A DNA stretch of 64,000 nucleotides. It comes from DAOSEK01 sp035363095. Its GTDB lineage: Archaea; Nanobdellota; Nanobdellia; Woesearchaeales; UBA119. The stretch is taken from contig DAOSEK010000006.1 of NCBI GenBank assembly GCA_035363095.1, forward strand, positions 1 to 64,000. Reading direction: 5' to 3'. The notes beneath the pieces were generated by a model that ran no database searches, was not told the DNA's origin, and was given only the letters and a program-made list of their open reading frames with translations. A program made the translations under genes and the position numbers. Positions 26,870 through 35,396 of the stretch are shown here, piece by piece. Positions within the stretch are counted from its first letter, which is position 1, and the number at the start of each line of letters is the position of its first letter.

Positions 26870-27328
26870 TTATTTCAAATATCTTTTTTTGATACTTCTT
26901 TTGTGTATTTGAGATATACACGAAGGACTTCTTTTCAAGATTATTGCAATCTCTACTGTTTTTAAATTTTCTTTTGATTTAAGAAAATAAATCAAATTTT
27001 CAGATATTGTTGAGTTTGAATTTGCAAGCTCTAAGAGGGGGATTTTAATAGAATCATTTTTATTGACATTAAAGGAATAATCTTTTGATTGTATGTAACT
27101 GGAATATATAGTTTTTTGACTCCTATTTATTGTTTTTGCAATATCACAATTTTTGACTTTTTTAATTTCCTTAAGATATCTAATCAGTGATTGCAATGGC
27201 GCACTTTTGTTTGAAAAAACGCTTATAGGAATTAAATATTCAATTAAGGCGGTTTTGTTTGTATTGCCAATAACGTTTTCTAAAACATTAGTTTTGGGTT
27301 TTATATTTGGGATATCCGTTTTTTGCAT
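26870..27328 (-). CDS. Double helix-turn-helix protein, probable regulator of the surface gene
   Basis: A 152-residue protein with two HTH-like units: LIRYLKEIKKVKNCDIAKTI followed by NRSQKTIYSSY (about 65-100), and LIYFLKSKENLKTVEIAIIL followed by KRSPSCISQIH (about 110-145). Both resemble sigma-like or Trp-repressor-like HTH units that recognise DNA through the NRSxxTIxxSY-type helix. It is the first gene of a two-gene unit with the 1449-residue surface protein. A TATA-like AAATTTAAAT lies about 25 nt upstream of ATG 27328, so the mRNA is probably leaderless. A role in controlling its own operon is inferred from position. Confidence 0.75.
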   Translation of the reverse strand: MQKTDIPNIKPKTNVLENVIGNTNKTALIEYLIPISVFSNKSAPLQSLIRYLKEIKKVKNCDIAKTINRSQKTIYSSYIQSKDYSFNVNKNDSIKIPLLELANSNSTISENLIYFLKSKENLKTVEIAIILKRSPSCISQIHKRSIKKRYLK

Positions 27329-27410
27329 TAGTTTACTTTTTTTCTCATATTATTTAAATTTTTCCCATATTGATAAATTTTTTTAGTTTTTAGTTACTTT
27401 TTAAAATCTG

Positions 27411-27498
27411 GATAAACATTTGATAAACATTTGATAAACATTCGATAAATATTTGATAAATATTTGATAAATATTCAATTAATACTCGATAAAAATTC
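27411..27498. repeat. 11-bp tandem repeat
   Basis: Eight consecutive units of GATAAAYATTY (27411, 27422, 27433 and so on), the last two diverged, in the divergent spacer between the HTH gene and the phosphoesterase gene. It could be a protein-binding array for one of the divergent promoters. The rest of 27329-27643 is A+T-rich with no further feature. Confidence 0.85.
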
Positions 27499-27643
27499 AA
27501 CATAATTTCCACACAATCTCTATACAGTTTTTATATGATTTTTATAACCCTTCTTTAAAAACTCCTCAAGAGTAGTAAAATATATTAAGAACTGATTCAC
27601 CTACTAAAAAATTGTCAGGTAAAAATTTTTAAAAAAACAAAAA

Positions 27644-28951
27644 ATGAAGGGTGTTAATATAGAAGATAATTATCGCAGTATATGCTTTGTAAGCGATTTG
27701 CATATATCGGGTTTTAGGGCTCTTGATGAGATCCCTATCATTAATGAATTTAAAGCGCTTTTAAGGGCACTTATTTCTAAAGGGGATTGCGAACTTGTAA
27801 TACTTGGGGATTTTTTAGAACTGTTAAAAACAGAATTTAATCTAAGAATTGAATCAGATCTTTTTTACCTTGAGCTTTTGAATTTACTTAAAGAGCTGTC
27901 TCTAAAAACAAATGTGACTTATATACTTGGAAACCATGATAAGAATGTTATCCACCGAAAAGAGATTTTATCTATCTTGAAAAAATATTGCATAAATATT
28001 CCTAAAAATCCTTTTGAATATGAAAAAAATTTAATTATCAAAGAAAAAAATATAGTGGTTTTTGGAGAGCATGGAAATCAATATGACCCGCTAAGTAGCT
28101 ATAATGATATTTATGATAGTGAAGAGCTGGGTCTTGGAGATTACTATATTAAGAACGCAATTGGAAATATTGTATCTAAAAGACAAAAGTCTTGGATAAA
28201 TGATGTTGATAAAATAAACCCAATATCTTCTGTACCTTCTTTTATTGCTTCTAATTTTTTTTATAAGGAAACAAGCAGGCTTTTTAAGCTGATTACCATC
28301 CCTTTTACATTTAATCTTTTGTTTGCAAAGATTATCCCCTTACTTTTGATTTATCTATTCTTTTTTCAAGGCTTAAAATTATCAGAGCAATCCTTAGTTG
28401 TTTTTAGTGTTGTTGCACTTCTTATTCTAATAGATTTTTCCTTTTTTATATATGGCGGAGTAGTTTTTATCTTTAGAAAAGATTTTAAAAAGTTTATGGC
28501 TAAGTTTGGTTTTTGGGACAAATTTAAGGTTTTAAGAGCAATTGAGGATAAAAAATTTAGTTTGGAAGAACAGATGATTAAGGGCAATATTAAATCCTTT
28601 GGAAATAAAGTTGACTTCTATTTTTATGGGCATACGCACTTGGCAAAAATGGATGGATATTATAATAATAGTTTTTGTGTGAATACTGGGCAATTTAGTA
28701 AGGGCTATGCATTGGTAAAATCAAAGATAGGACTTCCTGCAATATATGTGCCTTATTCATTTTGCTCTTATGCATTTTTTAGAATTATAGAGGATAAAAA
28801 CATCTACAAGGCTCAAATTAAGCTCGTTACGAAAAAAAAGCCAATTAAGACAAAACTTACTTGGTTTCAAAGAATTTCAATAATAGAGAGCATAAGAGTT
28901 TTAAGAAAACTAACCGAAAACAAAATAGAGATAAAAGAGATTTTAATATAG
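27644..28951 (+). CDS. Calcineurin-like metallophosphoesterase with membrane segments
   Basis: A 435-residue protein with all metallophosphoesterase motifs: SDLHISG (about residue 18), GDFLEL (about 51), GNHDKN (about 101), FGEHGNQ (about 145) and GHTHLAK (about 330). Between the fourth and fifth motifs lies a hydrophobic hairpin of two membrane helices (about 218-282, LLFAKIIPLLLIYLFFFQ and VVALLILIDFSFFIYGG), an unusual insertion. The metal site therefore sits on a membrane-associated enzyme, somewhat like LpxH-type lipid phosphoesterases, though no lipid A is expected in archaea; a phospholipid or glycolipid substrate is a guess. It is monocistronic, divergent from the HTH gene. Confidence 0.85.
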   Translation: MKGVNIEDNYRSICFVSDLHISGFRALDEIPIINEFKALLRALISKGDCELVILGDFLELLKTEFNLRIESDLFYLELLNLLKELSLKTNVTYILGNHDKNVIHRKEILSILKKYCINIPKNPFEYEKNLIIKEKNIVVFGEHGNQYDPLSSYNDIYDSEELGLGDYYIKNAIGNIVSKRQKSWINDVDKINPISSVPSFIASNFFYKETSRLFKLITIPFTFNLLFAKIIPLLLIYLFFFQGLKLSEQSLVVFSVVALLILIDFSFFIYGGVVFIFRKDFKKFMAKFGFWDKFKVLRAIEDKKFSLEEQMIKGNIKSFGNKVDFYFYGHTHLAKMDGYYNNSFCVNTGQFSKGYALVKSKIGLPAIYVPYSFCSYAFFRIIEDKNIYKAQIKLVTKKKPIKTKLTWFQRISIIESIRVLRKLTENKIEIKEILI

Positions 28952-29073
28952 CTTTTAATTTTTAAAAAGTGTTTCATTTAAAAAATTCTAAAATCTTTAT
29001 GTATTTAATTATATATTTCAGTTGAAAAGTATTTTTGAAAAAATAAATATAAACTATCAGAAATATAAACATT

Positions 29074-29370
29074 TTATTTTAAAATAACTGAACAATATGG
29101 AACATCGTTTATAGAAGTTGCATTACTCATATCCAAGAGATTTAGATCTTGACCAAATCTTATTGAGTTGATACCAAAAAATGTTATGGAATCTGATCGT
29201 TTAATTAATTGGATAATCAATCTATCATCAAGTTCTTTCCAATCATAGTAATTACTTGCTAAATCTATCTGTTTTTTCCCTTGAGAAATTTTTTTCCCTT
29301 TTATTTCTTTATCACATACATAAAGAAAAACCTTTCCATTATCCTCTTTTAGGGAAACAAAATATTTCAT
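29074..29370 (-). CDS. DUF424 family protein
   Basis: A 98-residue protein matching the DUF424 pattern: an N-terminal beta-strand, VCDKEIKGKKI, a middle SITFFGINSI and the conserved C-terminal DVPYCSVI. DUF424 proteins are short archaeal proteins of unknown function frequently found beside translation factor genes. Here its ATG overlaps the stop of the aIF2-beta gene by four bp (ATGA), which implies translational coupling and a role connected to translation. Third gene of the histone/aIF2-beta/DUF424 operon. Confidence 0.75.
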   Translation of the reverse strand: MKYFVSLKEDNGKVFLYVCDKEIKGKKISQGKKQIDLASNYYDWKELDDRLIIQLIKRSDSITFFGINSIRFGQDLNLLDMSNATSINDVPYCSVILK

Positions 29371-29783
29371 TTTATTGTTTTAACAGGTTTTTTAGCACCG
29401 CAAACCTGACAGATTATAAATGTTGCAATCTTTTCTTTTGAAAGCGTAGTATCTGGCTTTTTGCATTCAGGGCAAAACACGAATTCATTTGCATAATCGG
29501 TAAGCTTTTCATTAATTCTTGCTGCGGATACTTTTGAACCTACAATCATTGAATTGCTTGTAAGTTCTCCCGGCGTACCAAGCTCTTTTAGGATGTATTT
29601 TAGAACATGTTCAACATCCCTATTAAGGGTTTTTGCAATTGAATGAAAATTACTGATTATAGTTTTGTTTCCCTGTATATGTCCCATCACTTTTGGTATC
29701 ACAAATCTTTCTTGAGATTCATTTTTCTTTGGCAGTTCTGATATTGCTTTATCGAGCATTGATTCATAATCCATCTTCTTCAC
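29367..29783 (-). CDS. Translation initiation factor aIF2 subunit beta
   Basis: A 138-residue aIF2-beta, standard length. It has the N-terminal helix that contacts the gamma subunit (DYESMLDKAISELPKK), the alpha-beta core (FVIPKVMGHIQGNKTIISNF), and a C-terminal zinc ribbon with CPECKKPDT and CQVCGAKKP. It is part of the aIF2 trimer that brings initiator tRNA to the small ribosomal subunit. Its start lies inside the 3' end of the histone gene (20-bp overlap) and its end overlaps DUF424, so the three genes are tightly coupled. Confidence 0.95.
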   Translation of the reverse strand: MKKMDYESMLDKAISELPKKNESQERFVIPKVMGHIQGNKTIISNFHSIAKTLNRDVEHVLKYILKELGTPGELTSNSMIVGSKVSAARINEKLTDYANEFVFCPECKKPDTTLSKEKIATFIICQVCGAKKPVKTIK

Positions 29784-29994
29784 CTATTTGTTTAATTGCA
29801 AAAATTATATCTTTTTTAAGTACCGTCTTATGTTTAGAGTTCTTAACCGAAACATTTGATATTAAGGCTATTCTTTTAAGTTTTTTTTCTAATATAAACT
29901 TTAACTCTTCCATAGCTAATTGAGAGGGCCTTTTCACTCCCGCCTTTCTCATAATCTTTCCCATTGCGTTTAAGGGCAGTATTCCAAGTACCAT
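29764..29994 (-). CDS. Archaeal histone-fold protein
   Basis: A 76-residue histone-fold protein. The order LPLNAMGKIMRKAGVKRPS, an Ala/Glu/Lys helix, KNSKHKTVLKKDIIFAIKQ matches archaeal histones: short alpha1, L1 loop, long alpha2, and the K/R-T-V-x-x-x-D-I motif of L2/alpha3. It is expected to dimerise and wrap DNA. Compared with canonical HMf-type histones, the helix 2 region is more basic and the C-terminal tail (EEDGL) slightly longer. A TATA-like ATTAAATAAAA about 28 nt upstream suggests it heads the operon. The 3' end overlaps the aIF2-beta start. Confidence 0.85.
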   Translation of the reverse strand: MVLGILPLNAMGKIMRKAGVKRPSQLAMEELKFILEKKLKRIALISNVSVKNSKHKTVLKKDIIFAIKQIGEEDGL

Positions 29995-30089
29995 TTAAAA
30001 TAAAGAAAAAGAGGGTTTTATTTAATTCTTTTGTTTAAGTGCATTAGCAAAAGCCTTTTATACTAGCTAGCAGTAAAAATATATTAAAA

Positions 30090-30506
30090 ATGGGAAGAGG
30101 GGCTTTTATAAACAAAAAGGCGAAGGGCACAGCAGGTGAAAGGGATATTATTCATATGTTTTGGGATAATGGCTGGGCTGCGATTCGCTCTGCAGGATCT
30201 GGTTCTTGTTCAACACCATCCCCAGATATTTTGGCAGGAAACAATGTGAGAAAGGTTGCAATAGAGGTAAAGATTACAAATTCTTCCTCGAAATATTTTC
30301 CGAATGAAGAGATTGAGAATCTATTGGTATTTGCAAGATTATTTGGAGCAGAGGCATGGGTTGCAGTAAGGTTTCAAAAACTTGATTGGCTTTTTATTAA
30401 TCCTGAAGACTTAACCCTTACTCAAAAAGGACACTCAATAAATATTGAGAAAGCAAAACAAATAGGCCTATTATTCTCAGAACTTATTGCTAAAACCAGT
30501 TTGTAA
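30090..30506 (+). CDS. hjc: Holliday junction resolvase Hjc
   Basis: A 138-residue nuclease that cuts four-way DNA junctions in recombination. The PD-(D/E)XK active site is complete: Glu in KGTAGERDI, Asp in TPSPDILAG, and the EVK pair in AIEVKI. The conserved start GRGAFINKKAKGTAGERDI and the AEAWVAVRF strand are typical of archaeal Hjc. A CTTTTATACT box about 30 nt upstream of the ATG suggests a leaderless transcript divergent from the histone operon. Family R element follows the stop. Confidence 0.95.
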   Translation: MGRGAFINKKAKGTAGERDIIHMFWDNGWAAIRSAGSGSCSTPSPDILAGNNVRKVAIEVKITNSSSKYFPNEEIENLLVFARLFGAEAWVAVRFQKLDWLFINPEDLTLTQKGHSINIEKAKQIGLLFSELIAKTSL

Positions 30507-30597
30507 TATAATCTAATTCTTTTCAGGCATATCTTTTTCGTTTAGAAAAATTCTAAATTCCCATCAAATTCCGGCAATTAATTTTAATATCTCTTTG

Positions 30598-30886
30598 ATG
30601 TCATGAATCCGTCATTCGCATACTTGGGTCAATAGAAAAGCATACTTTGTGTTTAAACAGGAGGAATCGGTACGCTTTTTTGTAATCAACAACCTATTTG
30701 AATACAGCGCATGCTTTTATATTACCAACATAATCCCCCTTTGGGATGAGGTTGTTGATTTCATGAAATCCTGAACATTTGTATACTATGGTCTTTCAAG
30801 CCAAAGTTTGAATAGATGGATTCATGCAAGGATTAACCTCAACTATTCGCGAGATAACTGGAGCATTTATGCCGAGGTTTTTCATT
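30598..30886 (-). repeat. Family R dispersed element, full copy, reverse
   Basis: In reverse order it shows a GATGTCATGAATC end, module C (AAGCATACTTTG...CGGTACGC), module B (AATCAACAACCT...GAGGTTGTTGATT), an internal GATTTCATGAAATC (30757-30770) and module A ending GCCGAGGTTTTTCAT. The two palindromes frame modules B and C precisely. It lies between Hjc and RNase Z, convergent genes. Confidence 0.9.
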
Positions 30887-30911
30887 TAAGTTTTAATGGC
30901 TTGAATATAAT

Positions 30912-31805
30912 TTATAATTTAATTTTCATAAGGTCAAATGCGGCTTTTGTATTAGGAAAAATACATCTTGCCTCGTTTAATAATTCAGAAATATCGTTAT
31001 AGCGCTGTGAAAAATGTGTGAGTATTAGCTCTTTTGCATTGCTTTGGCTTGCTATCATTGCGGCCTGTTCGCTTGTCAAATGAAGAAATTTGTCAGTTTT
31101 TTCAACATGTTTTGAAGCATAAGTTGACTCACAAATAACAAGGTCTGAATCCTTTGCAAGCTCTTTTGCACTTTCACAAATGCCTGTGTCTGCTATGTAG
31201 GCAATGCACTTACCTTTCTTTATGAAACAAACATCTTTAGGGGATATCTTTTTTCCTAAATTAGAGATGGTTTTGCCATTAAGAAGCTGTGTTAGATGAG
31301 GGCCTTGCTTAAGCCCTAACAATTTCATTTTTGTTTTATCTATTCTAAATTTATCTTTCTCTTCAAAACGAAAGCCTATACACTCAATTGAATGTGCTAG
31401 TTTTTTGGCAATTATTCTAAACTCGCTATTTTCAACTATTACTCCTTCTAAGACATCTCTTGCGTTGAAATTAATAGGTGATTCAAAAGGGAATACTTCG
31501 AGCAATTTATTCATTCTTTGAGCTGTACCATTAGGCCCCATTATTTCTAACTCTCCAACATACTTGTTAGAAGCCATTGTCTGCATCATCCCCGGAAGAC
31601 CTAATACATGGTCTCCATGCCAATGGCTAATAAATATGTTAGATATCTTTTGTGCACTTAATCCTGCATGTTTTAATTGACGTTGTGTTCCTTCTCCGCA
31701 ATCAAAAAGAAATGAATGCTCTTTGTACTTAAAAAAAATTGAAGAGTGATTCCTCTCTTTAGTTGGCGCCATTGCAGAGGTCCCTAAAAAAATAATTTCT
31801 ATCAT
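30912..31805 (-). CDS. rnz: Ribonuclease Z (tRNA 3'-processing endonuclease)
   Basis: A 297-residue short-form RNase Z, which cleaves tRNA precursors at the 3' side of the acceptor stem. It opens with the family signature FLGTSAMAPTKERNHSSIFF, then FDCGEGTQRQL, the zinc motif SHWHGDHVLGLPG (about residues 59-71), the exosite region, ADTGICES, and the final LTHFSQRY (about 266-273). Every metal ligand expected is visible. It is monocistronic; the 3' side abuts a family R element. Confidence 0.95.
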   Translation of the reverse strand: MIEIIFLGTSAMAPTKERNHSSIFFKYKEHSFLFDCGEGTQRQLKHAGLSAQKISNIFISHWHGDHVLGLPGMMQTMASNKYVGELEIMGPNGTAQRMNKLLEVFPFESPINFNARDVLEGVIVENSEFRIIAKKLAHSIECIGFRFEEKDKFRIDKTKMKLLGLKQGPHLTQLLNGKTISNLGKKISPKDVCFIKKGKCIAYIADTGICESAKELAKDSDLVICESTYASKHVEKTDKFLHLTSEQAAMIASQSNAKELILTHFSQRYNDISELLNEARCIFPNTKAAFDLMKIKL

Positions 31806-32125
31806 TTTATATTCAATTTGTATTTTAGTCCTTGAATGAAAATTCTTTAAAACATAACTGCTTTAAGATATCTTTCAATAAATTTGAATGTCTAAGTATT
31901 ATTACCAATATATTTTTGTTCATTAGTCCTTTAATTTGTATCTTTAATTTATATTTGTCTCTTATTACAATCCGTTTCTTCTTGCATAGGAGCCTTAAAT
32001 ACTAAAATCTGCGAATGACATATGAAATCAAATAATGATTATATTTTTGTTATATAAAGCTTCCTTAAATAGTTAGTATCTTTGATTGTTCTGCTCAACT
32101 TCGTTTTTATAATCACAACAAACCA

Positions 32126-32318
32126 CTATTTAAAGTCACATATAGATTTACCTTGCAAATATTCTAAAGCAAATTGCCCTAATGATACGTTTCTCTTCTC
32201 GTTTACTTCAAAATTGAATAGAGCTATCGCTAGCTCATTACACTCAAATCCCCTGTATACCTGCAAAATCGAAGAATAAATTTTGCTCGATTATCTCTAA
32301 ATACTTCTTGAATTGCAC
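32126..32318 (-). pseudogene. Small frameshifted gene of unknown function
   Basis: Two adjacent minus-strand frames look protein-like and join into one. The first runs from GTG 32318 to TGA at 32244 (VQFKKYLEIIEQNLFFDFAG then IQGI). The second is open from 32290 to TAG at 32126 and contains FECNELAIALFNFEVNEKRN and VSLGQFALEYLQGKSICDFK. Removing one G from the GGGG run at about 32251-32254 would give a continuous protein of about 63 residues. The sequence has lower A+T content than its surroundings. It is either a real frameshift mutation or a base-calling error. I do not recognise the family. Confidence 0.4.
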
Positions 32319-32407
32319 ATAAAATTTAAATTTCTTATAGAAAGATACTTAGATCAAACACAATTGTTTAAATATGAGCAAATAAAAATTTCTCTTTAAG
32401 AAAGAAA

Positions 32408-33814
32408 ATGAAATCTATTGGAAAAAATGCGAATCCTCAACTTTCTATTCAAGAATTTATTGGGTATTCAAAAAAATTAGCTAAAAAATTGAAATCCTCT
32501 CTTATGTTTTTCTCATCATCAAAACTTGAGAATAAATATCTTTCAAAATCACTTTCACTTTTTGAGGATTTTGTTCTTTTAATTGATTATCAAAACTTAA
32601 ATACTTTTGATTTGCAATCTGTTGATAAGATAACTATTAGTTCAGAAAATACTGCTTTACAACATCCGAGTGTAAAACCTAGTGCTTCAGGGTCTAGTGC
32701 TTTACAATCCAGTGCTTTACAACATCCTAGTGTAAAACCTAGTGCTTCAGGGCGTAGTGCTTTACAATCTAGTGCTTTACAACATCCGAGTGTAAAACCT
32801 AGTGCTTCAGGGCGTAGTGATTTACAAAATATGACTATAAAACCTAGTGATTTTGAATCTAGTAATATTAATGAAAAATGTGAGGAAGAAAAAGATAGGT
32901 TTTCTATAACACTTTTTGTGCCTTTCCCACCCCAAGTAAATCCCTATATTTCAATAGATTCAATTAAAGATATGGCTAGTATTTATGATTGTATTAGTTC
33001 AATTAGGAATCCTTTAGGCGTTGAGTTTGAAAGAATGAATGCAAAGGAGTATGAAAAGATATCAAAATTTCTGGAAAAAAAGATTAAAATTCCTTTATTT
33101 GATATAACAAGTTATTTTGACGATTTTTTCTCGGTAAAAGATGAGGATTCCCTTGCAAAAATTAGTAAATCGGCAATGCTATCAGATCTCTTGTTTAAAA
33201 GGCTTTATCTTGCCATAAAAAAAGGAAAAGTGGGGTCTGAACATGGTGCCTATGAATTTATAAACTACTCCCTTAAAAGGCTTTGTTTGGAACCTGCATT
33301 TTCGCCAATTATTGCAAATTCTTCTAATTCTTCAAATATTCATCACCTGTTTCATTCTAAAAAGCCATTTAAGAAAGGGTTTGTTTTAGTCGATTTAGGG
33401 GTAAAATATGAAGGTTTTTGTTCGGATTTAAGCAGGATGATTTATCTTGGGACTCCTTTTATTAGGGAAAGAGAGCTTTTTAATCTGGTTTGTTTAGTTC
33501 AGAATAAATCACTTGCTTATGTTAAAAAAGATATTTTGTATAGGGAGATTGATTATTATGCTCGACAGATTTTTGGCATCTATAAGGGTAATTTTAATCA
33601 TCTATTAGGGCATGGACTTGGGTATTATGCTCATGAAGCACCTTCTTTTTCAAAGTTTTCTGAGGATAAAGTTAGGAAAAACCAAGTATTTACAATAGAA
33701 CCTGGAATTTATTTTAAGGGAAAATATGGGATAAGGATAGAGGATAGTTGTTATTTTGATGGTGAAAAGGCAATTAGTTTAACAAAAACAAAAAAACAAC
33801 TATTTTTGGTGTGA
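32408..33814 (+). CDS. M24 family metallopeptidase (Xaa-Pro dipeptidase-like)
   Basis: A 468-residue protein. The C-terminal ~240 residues form a pita-bread M24 domain with all five metal ligands: Asp in VLVDLGVKYEGFCSDLSR (two Asp), His in LLGHGLGYYAHE, Glu in FTIEPGIYF and Glu in GIRIEDSCYF. The first ~190 residues form a creatinase-N-like domain that is split by a Ser/Pro/Gln-rich insert of three 20-residue repeats (ALQHPSVKPSASGRSALQSS). Family members remove N-terminal residues before proline or cleave Xaa-Pro dipeptides. The insert is probably a surface loop and need not affect catalysis. Gene is followed 160 bp later by the M18 peptidase. Confidence 0.88.
   Translation: MKSIGKNANPQLSIQEFIGYSKKLAKKLKSSLMFFSSSKLENKYLSKSLSLFEDFVLLIDYQNLNTFDLQSVDKITISSENTALQHPSVKPSASGSSALQSSALQHPSVKPSASGRSALQSSALQHPSVKPSASGRSDLQNMTIKPSDFESSNINEKCEEEKDRFSITLFVPFPPQVNPYISIDSIKDMASIYDCISSIRNPLGVEFERMNAKEYEKISKFLEKKIKIPLFDITSYFDDFFSVKDEDSLAKISKSAMLSDLLFKRLYLAIKKGKVGSEHGAYEFINYSLKRLCLEPAFSPIIANSSNSSNIHHLFHSKKPFKKGFVLVDLGVKYEGFCSDLSRMIYLGTPFIRERELFNLVCLVQNKSLAYVKKDILYREIDYYARQIFGIYKGNFNHLLGHGLGYYAHEAPSFSKFSEDKVRKNQVFTIEPGIYFKGKYGIRIEDSCYFDGEKAISLTKTKKQLFLV
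32654..32833. repeat. 60-bp in-frame tandem repeat, three copies
   Basis: Copies start at 32654, 32714 and 32774 (exact 60-bp period) and encode 20-residue units in the M24 peptidase. The copies are nearly identical at DNA level, which indicates recent expansion. Confidence 0.95.
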
Positions 33815-33977
33815 GTCTTGTTTTTTTTCATAATACGCATTGTTTTTATTCTTTTTATCCTTCCTAATGATGTTGCTATTGTCCATAGTTTTTTTTAGTT
33901 TTTTTTAGTTTTTTATTGTATCTTTTTAACATTTTTTTTCAATAAGTTTAAAAATAGTTGATGATTTTTTAGTTAAT

Positions 33978-35396
33978 ATGGAATCAAAAAAATCGGTAAA
34001 GAGGAAGGTTAAATCCACTGCTAATAAATCAGATGGTGAATGGACAAAAAAGTCTGGATGGCTTTGTATAGATGAGAAAGAAAAAAAGCGAATTTTTGAT
34101 TTTTCAAAAGGGTATAAGGAGTTTTTAAATTCTTCAAAAACTGAAAGAGAAGCGGTTAATACGATTTTATTTAGAGCGAAAAAAGCAGGTTTTAAGGAAT
34201 TAAGCTCTTTTAATCATCTGAAAAAAGGAGATAAGGTATATTATGATTATAAGGGCAAGGCTTTAATTTTGGCAGTTATAGGTGATAAACCATCGTTTAA
34301 TATTATTGGAGCCCACATTGATTCTCCAAGGCTTGACATTAAGCCTTTTCCATTAACACAGGATTGTGAGCTTGGGCTTTTTAAAACCCATTATTATGGG
34401 GGCATTAAGAAGTATCAGTGGGTAAATAGGCCACTTGCAATGCATGGGGTTGCTTTAAAAAAAGATGGGAGTAAGATTGAATTTTCTTTAGGTGAAAGAG
34501 AGGATGAAGAGGTGTTTATTATATCTGATTTATTGCCACATCTTTCAAGTAAGCAACTTGATAAAAAAGCTGATAAGGTTATTGAAGGAGAAAACCTGCA
34601 GGTAATTGTTGGAAATATACCGATAGATTTGGATAATTCAAAAGCGATAAGAAGAAACGTATTAAAGATACTAACTAAACGATACGGGCTTTGTGAAGAG
34701 GACCTTTGCGTGTCTGAGATTTGTTTTGTTCCAAATGATAAGGCTAGGGATTTGGGCTTTGATCGTTCAATGATTTGTGGGTATGGTCAAGATGATAGGA
34801 TTTGTGCATACTCTTCTCTTGTTGCATTATTGGATAGTAAGGTTTCACAAAGGATAAATGTTGCTCTTTTTGTTGATAAAGAAGAGATAGGTTCGGTTGG
34901 AAATACAAGTGCCCAATCTGCATTTATTGTCCATTTTGCTGATAAGGTATGTGCTTTAATGGGTTCAAAGATTACTGGAGCACAGGCGTTATTTGAATCA
35001 GAGGGGATTTCAGCTGATGTTACCGGTGCAATTGATCCAATATACAAAGAGGTTCACGATTCTGAAAATGCAAGTTTTATTGGTCGGGGAGTATCAATTG
35101 AAAAATCAGGTGGAGCTGGAGGGAAATATTATTCTAATGATTCAAATTCAGAGTACTTTAACAAATTAAGGATTATTTTTAATAAGAACAAGGTTTTGTG
35201 GCAGACAGGAGAACTAGGTAAAGTGGATGAGGGAGGAGGCGGAACAATTGCTATGATTTTAGCAAAGCATGGAATTGATATAATAGATATGGGTCCTCCA
35301 CTTTTGGGGATGCATTCTCCTTGCGAGATCTCTTCAAAGTTTGATTTATACCAAACATACAAAGGTTATAAGGTGTTTTATGATGAAAATAAGTAG
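33978..35396 (+). CDS. M18 family aminopeptidase
   Basis: A 472-residue metalloaminopeptidase. The two-zinc site of M18 is complete: AHIDSPR (about residue 114), GQDDRICAY (about 271), KEEIGSVG (about 301), DVTGAIDP (about 351) and GMHSPCE (about 447). It releases N-terminal residues from peptides, so beside the M24 peptidase and PAN it suggests a peptide-degradation neighbourhood. The N-terminal Lys-rich extension (MESKKSVKRKVKS) is extra. Closest in overall shape to bacterial (spirochaete/clostridial) M18 enzymes; transfer from bacteria is possible but not shown. A TATA-like TTTAAAAATAG lies about 25 nt upstream. Its last 17 bases overlap the PAN start. Confidence 0.92.
   Translation: MESKKSVKRKVKSTANKSDGEWTKKSGWLCIDEKEKKRIFDFSKGYKEFLNSSKTEREAVNTILFRAKKAGFKELSSFNHLKKGDKVYYDYKGKALILAVIGDKPSFNIIGAHIDSPRLDIKPFPLTQDCELGLFKTHYYGGIKKYQWVNRPLAMHGVALKKDGSKIEFSLGEREDEEVFIISDLLPHLSSKQLDKKADKVIEGENLQVIVGNIPIDLDNSKAIRRNVLKILTKRYGLCEEDLCVSEICFVPNDKARDLGFDRSMICGYGQDDRICAYSSLVALLDSKVSQRINVALFVDKEEIGSVGNTSAQSAFIVHFADKVCALMGSKITGAQALFESEGISADVTGAIDPIYKEVHDSENASFIGRGVSIEKSGGAGGKYYSNDSNSEYFNKLRIIFNKNKVLWQTGELGKVDEGGGGTIAMILAKHGIDIIDMGPPLLGMHSPCEISSKFDLYQTYKGYKVFYDENK

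Noticed and set aside
30808..31002. 64-codon plus-strand frame
   Set aside because: Starts in a family R module A and runs into the 3' end of the RNase Z gene on the other strand.
32082..32279. 65-codon plus-strand frame between RNase Z and the M24 peptidase
   Set aside because: It is antisense to the more protein-like frameshifted gene at 32126-32318 and has no start signals.
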